Assembly: GCF_000374925.1 (NCBI RefSeq)
Contig: NZ_KB895544.1
Location: forward strand, 176,574 to 240,573
From: Arthrobacter sp. 131MFCol6.1
GTDB taxonomy: Bacteria > Actinomycetota > Actinomycetes > Actinomycetales > Micrococcaceae
Reading direction: 5' to 3'
Length of the DNA: 64,000 nt
In this document: positions 39,988-49,402 of the stretch, one piece after another
Position numbering within the stretch: the stretch's first letter is position 1
Layout: every line of letters begins with the position of its first letter
Notes under the pieces: generated by a model
What the model was told of the DNA's origin: nothing
What the model saw: only the letters and a program-made list of their open reading frames with translations
Databases searched by the model: none
Program-made: the position numbers and the translations under genes

Positions 39988-40002
39988 GTGTCTGTCAGAC
40001 AC
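39988..40002. promoter_or_regulatory. Candidate operator of the XRE regulator
   Basis: GTGTCTGTCAGACAC is a perfect 15-base palindrome about 31 bases before the preferred start of the XRE gene, in the gap between it and the divergent TetR gene. Autoregulation of the operon is the simplest reading. Confidence 0.6.
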
Positions 40003-40120
40003 CCCCAGTAAAGGTGATGGATACAGACGTGGCCCCTCAGAACGGGTCGATATTTATGGCCGGCCGTGTCATAGTCCGCCACCCGGCTGCTTTGGTGACA
40101 GATCGCGCTAAAGTGTCCGT

Positions 40121-40759
40121 ATGCCTAGGATTTCGGCCGCGAGCAACGCCGCCCAACGTGCCGAGACCCAGCGCCGCATTCTGACCGCATTCGGGGAACT
40201 CCTCTTCACCCACGGGCTCCCCGGCCTGACCATGACGGACGTCGCGCGCCACGCCCAGATCGGCCGGACCGCCGTCTACAACTACTATGCAGACATCGAA
40301 GAGCTCCTCATCGCCTACGCCCTGGATGAGACCGAGCGGTTCCTGCTCGATCTGCGCGAATCCCTCGATGCACTGGAGAACCCGGTGGAGCGCCTGGCCG
40401 TCTACGTCCGTGCCCAGGTGGAGGACCTGAGCCGGCGCCACCTGCCGCCGGGGCCGGCCATGGCGGCGGTACTCTCGCCGTCGTCGTTCGCCAAACTCGC
40501 CGACCACGTGGGTGAGCTCAGCGTGCTCCTGCGGGGCATCCTGCGCGACGGCATGGCCCAGGGGTACCTGCCCGAGTCGGACATTGCCCAGCTGGCCCAG
40601 CTCATCCACGGCACGCTCTCCTCCAGCGCTGCGCGTGGCGACGGTGCGGGCCAGGACGCCGAAGCCGAGGCTCGGCTCGCCCGGACGGTGCGGTTTGTCC
40701 AGCTGGGAGCCGGGGCCAGGTTCGACGACGCGGGCCGGCCGGTCCGCACCATCCGCTAG
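40121..40759 (+). CDS. TetR-family transcriptional regulator
   Basis: The 212-residue protein has the TetR helix-turn-helix near the N-terminus (RILTAFGELLFTHGLPGLTM, TDVARHAQIGRTAVYNYYAD) and a helical ligand domain without recognisable ligand residues. It is divergent from the XRE regulator and its ligand and targets are unknown. The stop lies 24 bases from the convergent LytR_C gene. Confidence 0.9.
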   Translation: MPRISAASNAAQRAETQRRILTAFGELLFTHGLPGLTMTDVARHAQIGRTAVYNYYADIEELLIAYALDETERFLLDLRESLDALENPVERLAVYVRAQVEDLSRRHLPPGPAMAAVLSPSSFAKLADHVGELSVLLRGILRDGMAQGYLPESDIAQLAQLIHGTLSSSAARGDGAGQDAEAEARLARTVRFVQLGAGARFDDAGRPVRTIR

Positions 40760-40783
40760 GCTGCCGTCGCTTGGAGTGCGTGC

Positions 40784-41461
40784 CTAGCCCATGCCGGGCG
40801 TCGCCGTCGGTACGGCGGGCAACGTGGCCTCATCCACGATGCGCCGGTTCTCGCGGGGGCAGCTGAGCTGGCCCGGCGTCTGGTCCACGAGTTCCGGCTT
40901 GGCCAGTTCCTTGAAGTCGCCCGTGATGATCACGTCCACACTCGGGTCCGCGCGGCCGTCCTGGACATAGTCCGAACCGGGCACGTGGCGCTGGACGCTG
41001 AAGGCGGCCGACTGGCCGGCAGCGCCGGAGACCACCAGCGCCACGCCGCGGTAGCTCGACGTCGTGTTCCCCACGGCACCCACCAGGAACTTCCGGGCGG
41101 CAAGCTGGTCGGCCACGCTCCGGGCCAGTCCCGGCCGGCTCGTGGAGTTGTAGATGTTGACGTGGACCTTCTCCGGCGGCGCGTAGTCGTAGGTGGCTGC
41201 CGGGCACACCGACACGGCCGCCTTGCTCCGCTCCGCCCCGGGGATCTTGATCTGGCCATTCATGATGGCCAGGGCCACCACGATCGCGGCCACGATCAGG
41301 CCGACAAGCATCACCAGGACAACGCCGTGCAGGATCCTGCGCCGCAGCCGAATGGGGTTCTCTGCCGTATTGTCCTGCTCCACGAACGTGGCCCGCAGCT
41401 CGGAGCCACTGATGACGCGGTGCCCGTGCAGGACTTTGACGTCTGGCGGCTTCCTAGCCAT
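40784..41461 (-). CDS. LytR C-terminal domain membrane protein
   Basis: The 225-residue protein has a cytoplasmic N-terminus, one membrane helix (VVLVMLVGLIVAAIVVALAI, about residues 47-66) and an extracellular LytR_C domain (VHVNIYNSTSRPGLARSVAD, then AARKFLVGAVGN). LytR_C domains occur in cell-envelope proteins linked to wall polymer attachment or envelope integrity; the catalytic LCP domain is absent. Its start overlaps the end of the small conserved gene by 8 bases, so it should be the downstream member of a coupled pair. Confidence 0.85.
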   Translation of the reverse strand: MARKPPDVKVLHGHRVISGSELRATFVEQDNTAENPIRLRRRILHGVVLVMLVGLIVAAIVVALAIMNGQIKIPGAERSKAAVSVCPAATYDYAPPEKVHVNIYNSTSRPGLARSVADQLAARKFLVGAVGNTTSSYRGVALVVSGAAGQSAAFSVQRHVPGSDYVQDGRADPSVDVIITGDFKELAKPELVDQTPGQLSCPRENRRIVDEATLPAVPTATPGMG

Positions 41462-41756
41462 TTATCACGAGGACCCGCGCGTGGATTGCGGTGCGCTGGT
41501 GCAACGCGGTGCGGACTGCCCGGTGCAGGCCGTCTTCAAGGTAGAGGACGCCACGGTATTCCACGACGTGCGGAAAGAGGTCACCGAAAAACGTGGAGTC
41601 CTCGGCCAGCAGGGCTTCAAGGTCCAGTGTGCGCTTCGTGGTCACCAGCTCATCAAGCCGCACAGGACGCGGCGGCAGGGCCGCCCAGTCCTTGGGCGTG
41701 GTGTAACCATGGTCGGGGTAAGGGCGTCCCTCGCCCACAGCTTTGAATATCACCAT
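41454..41756 (-). CDS. Small conserved actinobacterial protein, VapB-like annotation doubtful
   Basis: The 100-residue protein (MVIFKAVGEGRPYPDHGY, then ALLAEDSTFFGDLFPHVVEY and LYLEDGLHRAVRTALHQR) belongs to a family widely conserved in Actinobacteria and often labelled a VapB-type antitoxin. No ribbon-helix-helix or AbrB-like motif is clear, and no PIN toxin is adjacent. The LEDGLHR stretch resembles ParB-like nuclease folds. It is coupled to the LytR_C gene by an 8-base overlap, hinting at an envelope link. Confidence 0.7.
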   Translation of the reverse strand: MVIFKAVGEGRPYPDHGYTTPKDWAALPPRPVRLDELVTTKRTLDLEALLAEDSTFFGDLFPHVVEYRGVLYLEDGLHRAVRTALHQRTAIHARVLVING

Positions 41757-41932
41757 GCCAGCCTAGGGAACTTCGACGCCCGAAGGAATGAATGTCCCCG
41801 GGCGGCGTGAGGTTGTGGCCAAACGGTAACCATTTGTCACACGACGCCCTGCCGCCTGTCACATCCGGCGCCGGGCCGTGGATCTGCCGCACGGTTCACC
41901 CAAACGTCCCGTGCGGCTGACAGAATGGCCGT

Positions 41933-42847
41933 ATGACTTCACCCGAGACTGTCCCTGTTCCGTCGTCGTCGGCCCCCGTGCTGGCGCTGCTGCTCGACGT
42001 CGACGGTCCGGTCGCGAGCCCGGTCACCCGCGAGGTGCAGCCCGGCATCATCGCCGACCTGGTGGCCCTGGCCGCCGCCGGCGTGCCGGTCATCTTCAAC
42101 ACCGGCCGGTCGGACGCGTTCATCCGCGAGCAGGTCATGGAACCGATGATCGCCGCGGGGATGCCCGCCGGCACCCTGATCCACGCCATTTGCGAGAAGG
42201 GCGCCGTCTGGTTCAGCTACACCGCGGAAGGCCCCGGCCCCGTCCACGTGGACCACGAGCTCGCCATTCCGCGCGCCTTCGGCGACGACGTCCGCCGCCT
42301 GGTGGCCGAGGACTACTCCGCCCACATGTTCTACGACGAAACCAAGCGGGCCATGGTCTCCGTGGAGCAGCACATTGCCGTCGCCAACCCGGACTACCGG
42401 GCCGAGCAGGAACTCTTCGACGCCGACGCCATGGGCATCATGGCCCGGCACGGGCTCGGCGTGGTGCGGCTGGACCACCATGTCCCCGATTCGGATGACC
42501 AGGTCGACTTCCGCGTCGATCCGACCATCATTTCCACCGATATCGAATCGGTCCGGTTGGGCAAGGACCTGGGCGCGAGCCGGGCCGTGGAGTTCCTGGC
42601 CGCGCAGGGCATCACGCCGCAGGCCTGGCGCACGGTGGGCGATTCCCGCACGGACTACGCCATGGCCGACTGGCTGCACCACAACGACCACGCCGTGAAG
42701 CACGTCGACGTCCGGCCCGCGGACGGCATCCCGGTCAAACCCTACGAGGTTCTCACCGCCGCCGATCTGGGGCTCGGCGAAGACGTGATCCACGACGACG
42801 CCGGTGCCGCCTTCCTGCACCACTGGCTGGCCGTCGTCACCGGCTGA
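41933..42847 (+). CDS. HAD-superfamily hydrolase-like protein
   Basis: The 304-residue protein has HAD motif I as LLLDVDGPVAS (Asp at about residue 22), motif II as IFNTGRSD, and motif III/IV as TVGDSRTDYAMADWL. This matches Cof-like or sucrose-phosphatase-like HAD enzymes. The substrate is unknown. There is no signal peptide. A ribosome site is not strong; the ATG at 41933 is the first candidate. The stealth gene lies downstream in the same direction. Confidence 0.75.
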   Translation: MTSPETVPVPSSSAPVLALLLDVDGPVASPVTREVQPGIIADLVALAAAGVPVIFNTGRSDAFIREQVMEPMIAAGMPAGTLIHAICEKGAVWFSYTAEGPGPVHVDHELAIPRAFGDDVRRLVAEDYSAHMFYDETKRAMVSVEQHIAVANPDYRAEQELFDADAMGIMARHGLGVVRLDHHVPDSDDQVDFRVDPTIISTDIESVRLGKDLGASRAVEFLAAQGITPQAWRTVGDSRTDYAMADWLHHNDHAVKHVDVRPADGIPVKPYEVLTAADLGLGEDVIHDDAGAAFLHHWLAVVTG

Positions 42848-43036
42848 GGCCTCCTGCCGCCGTTTTTGCCCGTGGCGGTTCGCCGGCACGTCCGCCGCGT
42901 GGCGGCCGGTTTTCCGCGGCAATTTTGAGGCCCGCGTTATCATGCAAGTAGACACCAACGCACTGATAGAAGCGGGAGCTCAGACATTACCGAAGCAGCG
43001 ATCCAAGACGAGATTTACTATGGCAGCCAGGCATCT

Positions 43037-44575
43037 GTGGACGCCCACGCCGAGGTCACGTCGGCGGCCGCGGTCGCCAGATTCCGGACCCGCTCCGACG
43101 TTGTCCGCCACCGCGGCCGCTATGCGCTGATCAACGAAAACCGCACGCCGTACCAGGCCATGGTCGAGGACCTGATGTTCCTGCGTTCCGTCCTGGCCGG
43201 CGCCGGCATCGGCTACCTGCTGGTCCGCGGCAACAACCACCGCCCCGTGGTCGCCGTCGACTGGAAAGACCGCAAGGAACTCCGCGACGCCCTCGTGGAG
43301 GCGTGCCGCGACGAGCCGTTGTATTCCATGAGCGTGGACGCCAAGAAGAAGTCCTCCGTGCTGGTGGCCGACGGCGAGCTGTCGCCGAACCGCCAGGCCC
43401 GGATCTTCCGGCTCTACCGGCCCCGGGTGGAACCCGAAGGCGGATTTGAATTCGGGGCGTCCGCCGGCGTCCAGCTGGAGCTGTGGAGCTTCGAAGGCGA
43501 TCAGCTGATCCTGCCGATCGAGAACTCCCTGACGCGCCGCACCATGCTGGCCCAGGACGCAGTGCGCGGCACCGTGGAACGCTACGGCCACACGTGGCCC
43601 ACCATTGAGAACATGTTCGCCGACCACGCCAGCGACATCAGCTTCGACATCGACCTGGTGTTCTCATGGGTGGACGGCAGCTCCCCCGAGTACATCGCGG
43701 CCCGCCGCGCCCGCATGGCCGGCGTGGTGGTGGGCGAGGGGGATGACCACGAGGCCCGCTTCCGCCAGATCGATGAGCTCAAGTACGCCCTGCGCTCGGT
43801 GTACATGTTTGCGCCGTGGGTCCGCCGGATCTTCATCGCCACGGACTCCCCCGCACCGTCATGGCTGGCCGACCACCCGAGTGTGACGATCGTCCGGAGC
43901 GAAGAGTTTTTCGCCGACACGTCGGTTCTGCCCACGCACAATTCGCAGGCCGTGGAGTGTCAGCTGCACCACATCGAGGGGCTCTCCGAGCACTTCCTCT
44001 ATTCGAACGACGACATGTTCTTCGGCCGTGCCGTGGGCCCGGACATGTTCTTCACCCCGGGCGGCATCACGAAGTTCATCGAGGCCGAGACCCGGATCGG
44101 GCTGGGCGACAACGACGCCGAACGCAGCGGCTTTGAGAACGCCGCCCGGGTGAACCGCAAGCTGCTCTGGAACCGCTTCGGCCGCATCACCACCCGTCAC
44201 CTGGAGCACACGGCGGCCCCGCTGCGCCGCAGCGTGGTCGAGCAGATGGAGCAGGAGTTCCCGGCCGAGTTTGCCAAGACCGCCGCGAGCACCTTCCGGG
44301 CAGCGGACAACATCTCCGTGACCAACTCGTTCTACCACTACTACGCGCTGCTCACTGGCCGGGCCGTGACCCAGACGGCCGCCAAGGTGAGATATGTGGA
44401 CACAACGGCGCGGGCCGGCCTGAACTACCTGCCCAAGCTCCTGGCCAAGCGGAACATGGACTTCTTCTGCCTCAACGACGGCAGCTTCCCCGAGGTCCCG
44501 GCGGAAGAGCGGGCCGAACTGGTCACGGACTTCCTGGAGAAGTACTACCCCATCAAGGCGCCCTGGGAGAAGTAA
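43037..44575 (+). CDS. Stealth-family sugar-phosphotransferase
   Basis: The protein of about 512 residues has the stealth conserved regions: CR1 as DIDLVFSWVDGSSPEY, CR2 as ELKYALRSVYMFAPWVRRIF, CR3 around AVECQLHHIEGLSEHFLYSN followed by DDMFFG, and a C-terminal CR4-like segment. Such enzymes transfer hexose-phosphate to polysaccharide, as in capsule synthesis. The start is unclear: GTG at 43037 has no ribosome site, but the frame is open to about 42932 without ATG/GTG/TTG. An ATT at 42986 has GGGAG 7 bases upstream and yields a more protein-like N-terminus. Confidence 0.88.
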   Translation: MDAHAEVTSAAAVARFRTRSDVVRHRGRYALINENRTPYQAMVEDLMFLRSVLAGAGIGYLLVRGNNHRPVVAVDWKDRKELRDALVEACRDEPLYSMSVDAKKKSSVLVADGELSPNRQARIFRLYRPRVEPEGGFEFGASAGVQLELWSFEGDQLILPIENSLTRRTMLAQDAVRGTVERYGHTWPTIENMFADHASDISFDIDLVFSWVDGSSPEYIAARRARMAGVVVGEGDDHEARFRQIDELKYALRSVYMFAPWVRRIFIATDSPAPSWLADHPSVTIVRSEEFFADTSVLPTHNSQAVECQLHHIEGLSEHFLYSNDDMFFGRAVGPDMFFTPGGITKFIEAETRIGLGDNDAERSGFENAARVNRKLLWNRFGRITTRHLEHTAAPLRRSVVEQMEQEFPAEFAKTAASTFRAADNISVTNSFYHYYALLTGRAVTQTAAKVRYVDTTARAGLNYLPKLLAKRNMDFFCLNDGSFPEVPAEERAELVTDFLEKYYPIKAPWEK

Positions 44576-44618
44576 CGAACCGTGACCAAAGCGGGCGCCG
44601 CGTCAGCCAGGGAGTGAA

Positions 44619-45560
44619 TCAGTTCAGGGTGGTGTACCTGCGGTGCGCCGGCGTCCGGGACGGGGCCTCGAGCTTGGCCTTCTCAGGAATATGGATCCCT
44701 GCGGCCGCGAGCCGGCGCTGGACTTCCTCGGGAGAGACCAGCTCCCCCACCGCCGGCGTGTCCCCGAGCAGCACCACAGAATGCACGATCGTGTGTTCGT
44801 AGACGTGGACCAGGTTGAACGCCTGCCCGCCGTCGCGGCCTCGGGTGCCGCCGACAGGAACGTTCAGATCCTGGGTGTAGCAGGTGGCTGAAGCCACGGA
44901 CACGGGGATGCCCGCGAACGTTGCCGTGGTCGAATAGTGCAGGTGGCCGCCCAGGATGGCGCGGACATCGGAGTTGCGCAAGACGCCGGCAAGCGCCGAC
45001 TGGCCCCGGAGCTCCACGAGCACGGCAAGATCCAGCACGGACGGTACCGGCGGGTGGTGCAGGGCCAGGATGGTCCCGTCCGGGGCCGGTGTGGCCAGCT
45101 CAGCAGCGAGCCAGTCCAGCTGGTCGTGGCTCAATTCGCCATGGTGGAAGCCGGGCACCGAGGTGTCCAGGGTGATGATGCGCAGCCCGTTGACGAAGTA
45201 GCTGTGGTCCAGTGGGGCGTCATTGTCGGCCTGGTCCAGGAGCCCGGCCCGGAAATTGGCCCGGTCGTCGTGGTTGCCCATCGCCCAGATGACCTTGGCC
45301 CCTAAGGCCTCGCACGCCGGATCCACGATGGCGCGGAGCTTGGCATACGCTTCGGGTTCCCCCAGGTCAGCCAGGTCGCCCGTGAAGATCACGGCTTCGG
45401 GGCGTGCCCCCGAGGCGTGGACCTCCTCGAAGAGTTGCCTGAGCAGGGCTTCGCTGTCCACGACGCCGTGCAGGGGTTGCGGACCCCCCAGCAAGTGGGG
45501 GTCGCTCAGGTGAAGTAGGAAATGACGTGGCCGGGGGTGCTCGGCCTCGATGCGCTCCAT
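44619..45560 (-). CDS. Metallophosphoesterase (CpdA-like cyclic nucleotide phosphodiesterase)
   Basis: The 313-residue protein has all calcineurin-like motifs: HLSDPHL, GDLAD, GNHDDR, LALHHPP and GGHLHYS, as in CpdA and mycobacterial Rv0805-type 3',5'-cAMP phosphodiesterases that use a di-metal centre. No signal peptide is visible. It is convergent with the stealth gene, with 43 bases between stops. The 243 bases upstream of it hold no recognisable gene or regulatory element. Confidence 0.9.
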   Translation of the reverse strand: MERIEAEHPRPRHFLLHLSDPHLLGGPQPLHGVVDSEALLRQLFEEVHASGARPEAVIFTGDLADLGEPEAYAKLRAIVDPACEALGAKVIWAMGNHDDRANFRAGLLDQADNDAPLDHSYFVNGLRIITLDTSVPGFHHGELSHDQLDWLAAELATPAPDGTILALHHPPVPSVLDLAVLVELRGQSALAGVLRNSDVRAILGGHLHYSTTATFAGIPVSVASATCYTQDLNVPVGGTRGRDGGQAFNLVHVYEHTIVHSVVLLGDTPAVGELVSPEEVQRRLAAAGIHIPEKAKLEAPSRTPAHRRYTTLN

Positions 45561-45803
45561 TGCTGCCTTCTTGGTTGGGTGGAAGCGGTGCCTCCAGTGT
45601 CCCTCTCAGTAACAACTATCCAACCAGACATTAGGCAAACAATGTAAAAACTGCGACAGGCATATTGGAAAAGTGGGCGTTAACAGGTGGCCCACCCTCA
45701 CATGCACTTGCCGGCATATACAAACCGCGGCCGCCCGGCGGCACTCCCCATTCCCCGGGTCAACGGGGCGGGACGGACAGTGCCGCCGGGTTCACCGTTT
45801 CCG

Positions 45804-47015
45804 CTAGCTCAGGTACCCGTTGGGGTTAAGCACGAACTTCGTCGCCGCGCCGGCGTCGAATTCCGCGTAGCCCTTCGGCGCGTCCTCCAGGGAAATCGCC
45901 TTCGCGTTGACGTTTTTGGCGATATGCACCCTGTCATGCAGGATCGCCATCATCAGCTGCCGGTTGTATTTCATGACCGGACACTGTCCCGTAGTGAAGC
46001 TGAGCGACTTCGCCCAGCCCGTTCCGAGGCTGAGCGAGAGCGAGCCCTTCTTCGCGGCCTCGTCCACGCCGCCCGGGTCCCCGGTGACATAGAGCCCGGG
46101 GATGCCCAGGGCACCGCCGGCGGCCGTTACTTCCATCAGCGAGTTCAGGACGGTGGCGGGGGCTTCGTGGGCTCCGGCCCCGTGGCCCTTGGCCTCAAAT
46201 CCCACCGCATCCACGCCGCAATCGACTTCCGGGACGCCGAGGAGCTGCTCAATTTGCTCGGCAGGGCCGCCCTTACTCAGGTCGATGGTCTCGCAACCGA
46301 AGCTGCGTGCCTGCGCCAGGCGGTCCGCGTTCATGTCACCCACAATCACGACGGCGGCACCCAGGAGTTGGGCGCTGGTCGCCGCGGCCAGGCCCACAGG
46401 CCCTGCGCCTGCCACGTAGACGGTGGACCCGACGCCGACGCCTGCGGTGACCGCACCATGGAATCCGGTCGGGAAGATGTCCGAGAGCATCGTCAGGTCC
46501 ATCATCTTTTCGAGGGCCTGGTCTTTGTCCGGGAACTTCAACAGGTTCCAGTCGGCATACGGCACAAGGACGTAGTTGGCCTGGCCGCCTACCCAGCCGC
46601 CCATGTCCACATAGCCGTAGGCGCTGCCTGGCCGGTCGGGGTTGACGTTCAGGCAGATGCCGGTCTTGCGCTCCTTGCAGTTCCGGCAGCGCCCGCAGGC
46701 GATATTGAAGGGGACCGAACAGATGTCCCCCACTTTGATGAATTCAACATCCGGGCCCACTTCGACCACCTCGCCGGTGATCTCGTGGCCGAGCACCAGG
46801 TCGGCGGGAGCCGTGGTGCGCCCCCGGACCATGTGCTGGTCCGAGCCGCAAATATTCGTGGCCACGGTTTTGAGGATTACGCCGTGGCGCACCTGCCGGC
46901 CCACGTTGGCGGGGTTGACCCCCGGACCGTCCTTGAGTTCGAAGGTGGGGTAGTCAATGTCGATCAGTTCGACCTTGCCCGGCCCCTTGTAGGCAACGGC
47001 TTTGTTCCCTGTCAT
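45804..47015 (-). CDS. fdhA: Glutathione-independent formaldehyde dehydrogenase
   Basis: The 403-residue zinc-dependent medium-chain dehydrogenase has the catalytic-zinc region ATNICGSDQHMVRG and HEITGEVV, the structural-zinc loop CGRCRNCKERKTGIC, and AGAGPVGLAAATSAQ for NAD. The extra segment ASYG-like YGYVDMGGW and the C-terminal YNRQLMMAI match the Pseudomonas putida formaldehyde dehydrogenase type, with tightly bound NAD. It oxidises formaldehyde to formate without glutathione or mycothiol. The gene stands alone, and a perfect palindrome lies about 170 bases upstream. Confidence 0.92.
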   Translation of the reverse strand: MTGNKAVAYKGPGKVELIDIDYPTFELKDGPGVNPANVGRQVRHGVILKTVATNICGSDQHMVRGRTTAPADLVLGHEITGEVVEVGPDVEFIKVGDICSVPFNIACGRCRNCKERKTGICLNVNPDRPGSAYGYVDMGGWVGGQANYVLVPYADWNLLKFPDKDQALEKMMDLTMLSDIFPTGFHGAVTAGVGVGSTVYVAGAGPVGLAAATSAQLLGAAVVIVGDMNADRLAQARSFGCETIDLSKGGPAEQIEQLLGVPEVDCGVDAVGFEAKGHGAGAHEAPATVLNSLMEVTAAGGALGIPGLYVTGDPGGVDEAAKKGSLSLSLGTGWAKSLSFTTGQCPVMKYNRQLMMAILHDRVHIAKNVNAKAISLEDAPKGYAEFDAGAATKFVLNPNGYLS

Positions 47016-47183
47016 CTATTTCCTCCTGCTTTCACGGGCCCCGCGGTGGGCGCCCTAGTGTGATTCACGAAGTTCTTTGATGCGCCCTCCGCAGGAACAC
47101 CCGGCCACACTGCCGACGGCGGCCAGAGTTGATTGCGCCGTGGGGATGCCCGGAATGTTTGGAGGGTCCGGCCAGTCTAGGCG

Positions 47184-47197
47184 CTAAGCATGCTTAG
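47184..47197. promoter_or_regulatory. Perfect palindrome upstream of fdhA
   Basis: CTAAGCATGCTTAG is a perfect 14-base palindrome in the 221-base gap between fdhA and the glutathione peroxidase gene. It could be an operator for fdhA, but its binding factor is unknown and the distance to the start (about 170 bases) is large. Confidence 0.4.
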
Positions 47198-47236
47198 GGA
47201 TAGGGCTGAGTTCCTCTGGACCCCGGGCCGGTCGGG

Positions 47237-47722
47237 TCAGTCGAGGGCGGACTGAACAGCTTCGATGATCTCCGGCGCGTCCGGCTCAACGGTGGGCGCA
47301 AAGCGGGCGATGACCTCGCCGTCGCGGTTCACGAGGAACTTCTCGAAGTTCCACTTCACGAGGCCGGGCAGGATGCCGGTCTTGAACTTGGTGAGCTCGG
47401 CGTAGAGCGGGTGCTGGTTCTTTCCCCGAACGTTGGCCTTGACCGTCAGCGGGAAGGTCACACCGAAATTGCGCTGGCAGAACTCGGCAATCTCGGCGTC
47501 GCCGCCGGGCTCCTGCCCGGCGAACTGGTTGCAGGGGACGCCGAGGACCTGGAAGCCTTGGCCCCGGAACTTGTTGTGCAGTGCCTCAAGTCCAGCGTAC
47601 TGGGGTGTGAAACCGCACTCGGACGCCACGTTGACCACCAGGACCACCTCGCCCTTGAAGCGGCCAAAATCGGTCTCGGTCCCATCGATGAGGGTCAGGG
47701 GAATGGAGTGCAGAGCTGTCAT
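47237..47722 (-). CDS. Glutathione peroxidase family thiol peroxidase
   Basis: The 161-residue protein has the active-site segments NVASECGFTPQYAGLEALH (peroxidatic Cys), VPCNQFAGQEPG (Gln and a second Cys) and VKWNFEKFLV (Trp). In organisms without glutathione, such enzymes use thioredoxin or mycothiol-linked reductants; I did not see one nearby. ATG at 47722 is preferred because the extension upstream is unlike the family and AAGGA precedes it. Confidence 0.92.
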   Translation of the reverse strand: MTALHSIPLTLIDGTETDFGRFKGEVVLVVNVASECGFTPQYAGLEALHNKFRGQGFQVLGVPCNQFAGQEPGGDAEIAEFCQRNFGVTFPLTVKANVRGKNQHPLYAELTKFKTGILPGLVKWNFEKFLVNRDGEVIARFAPTVEPDAPEIIEAVQSALD

Positions 47723-47860
47723 GGGGCGCGTCCTTGCGGTGTCGATGGTCCGGAGCAGGGAATCTGAACTGGTCACTCCATTATTCGGCACCGGGGCGTG
47801 CGGGTATGGGTGTGCCTCCCGGACAGGGCGCCGGGGCGGCGGCCTGGGGCGCGGCGGTGG

Positions 47861-49402
47861 CTAGCCGCTGGGCGTCGCTGAGGGTTTTGTTGTCACTGCG
47901 GTGGTGGCCGACTGCGTGGCCGTCTTTGGCTTCGGCGTTTGGGTGGGCGCGGTGACCGGGTCCGGCTCCACAGTGATCGGGGCCGGCACCGGGGTGGCCG
48001 TCTTGGCGGCAGCCTCCGTCGCGGTTGCGGAGGCCGACGCAGGCGCGGAGGGCGGCGGTGCCACCGGCGGCGGGACCGACAACGGTGCTGATGGCTTGGC
48101 GGAGGCTGTTCCCGTCGGCGTCGGGGTCGGGGTGGCCGTCGGCGTCGGGGTGGCGGTTGCCGACGGCGTCGGCGTGGCGGTTGCCGACGGCGTCGGGGCG
48201 GGTGCGGCGGGTGTCGTCGGTGTGCTCCCGGTCGGCGGGGCAGGTGCCGTCGTCGTCGCAGTCCCGGTCGGCGTCGGAGTTGGGGTTGCAGTCGCCGACG
48301 GCGTCGGCGTCGGGGTCGCGGACGCACTCCCGGTCGGCGTCGGGGTGGCGGAAGGAGTCGCCGACGGTTTGTCGGCGGCGGCTTCGGTAGCCGCAGGTGA
48401 GGCACTCGCCGGTGGCTTGGCGGCCACCGCGGCAGGCTGTTCCTGAACGCCGCCGGCCACCACGTGGGTCAGGTCTTCCCGGACAGGAATCGCCCAGCCA
48501 ATCCCCGCATTGGTGGCCTTATCGGCGTCGGGTGAGTAGCTGGTCATTTCTATGGGGCCGAGTTGATCCACCTGCTTGATGGGGAGCAATGTCCAATCGC
48601 GCGGATCAGTGTGGGAGCCGTTGAGGATGGTTTCGAAGTGAAGGTGGCAGCCGGTGGAAGATCCGGTGGTACCTACCCGGGCAATAACTTCCCCCACCCG
48701 TACTGAGTCGCCCTTCTTGACCGCGATCGCCTCCAGATGGTTGTACGTGGTGATGAGACCGTTGCCGTGATCGATTTCCACCCGGTTTCCGCCGCCCCAC
48801 GGGTGCCACCCAACGGCCCGCACCACACCGGCGTCGGCGGAGTACACGCGGGTGCCGCAGGGAGCCGCAAAGTCCTGGCCCCAGTGGAATTCGCCCGCGA
48901 ATCCCGTCAGGGGGCTGGTGCGCAACCCGAACGGGGACGATGGCACCAGCGATTCCAGCGGAGCCATGAGGAAACCCGGCGCGGGCCGACTCAGGGCGGC
49001 CGAGGCCACATTGAGCTCGCCACGCACCCCTTCCCGGGTGGCCGTGTCCACCGTGCTCCGGCTGAAGGCCACGAGCGCCTGGGCGTCGGCGGTGACGGTG
49101 CCGGGAGTCCCCGCGGGCGCGGTCACCGCAGAGTGGGCCAGGGGGTCCAGGGCTTCCGGTCCCACGTCCCCGACGGGCGGCATGGCGGCCGTCGGGACGG
49201 CGGTGGGCGCGCCGTAGGACGCAAAGGCGCTCAGTCCCTGAAAGCCACCGAATGCCAGCACGGCCAGGGACAGGCACAGGCCTCCGGACACGCAGCGCAC
49301 GGCAATGGTCCGTGCCCTCGCTGACTGCTCACTCGATGAGTTTCCCCAGTGTTTTCCCACGACGTGACTCCCGCAATATGTCCGCCAGACCCCAATCTTC
49401 AC
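47861..49402 (-). CDS. M23-family metallopeptidase with Thr/Pro/Ala-rich tail
   Basis: The 513-residue secreted or membrane-anchored protein has a hydrophobic helix near residues 40-60, then a LytM/M23 domain with HWGQDFAAPCG (zinc His and Asp), NGLITTYNHLEAI and CHLHFET. M23 enzymes cut peptidoglycan cross-links. The last 170 residues are a low-complexity tail of TPTP/SATA repeats, likely a wall-spanning linker. GTG at 49402 is the start, with GGGAGGT 6 bases upstream. A c-di-AMP riboswitch was looked for upstream but not recognised. Confidence 0.9.
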   Translation of the reverse strand: MKIGVWRTYCGSHVVGKHWGNSSSEQSARARTIAVRCVSGGLCLSLAVLAFGGFQGLSAFASYGAPTAVPTAAMPPVGDVGPEALDPLAHSAVTAPAGTPGTVTADAQALVAFSRSTVDTATREGVRGELNVASAALSRPAPGFLMAPLESLVPSSPFGLRTSPLTGFAGEFHWGQDFAAPCGTRVYSADAGVVRAVGWHPWGGGNRVEIDHGNGLITTYNHLEAIAVKKGDSVRVGEVIARVGTTGSSTGCHLHFETILNGSHTDPRDWTLLPIKQVDQLGPIEMTSYSPDADKATNAGIGWAIPVREDLTHVVAGGVQEQPAAVAAKPPASASPAATEAAADKPSATPSATPTPTGSASATPTPTPSATATPTPTPTGTATTTAPAPPTGSTPTTPAAPAPTPSATATPTPSATATPTPTATPTPTPTGTASAKPSAPLSVPPPVAPPPSAPASASATATEAAAKTATPVPAPITVEPDPVTAPTQTPKPKTATQSATTAVTTKPSATPSG

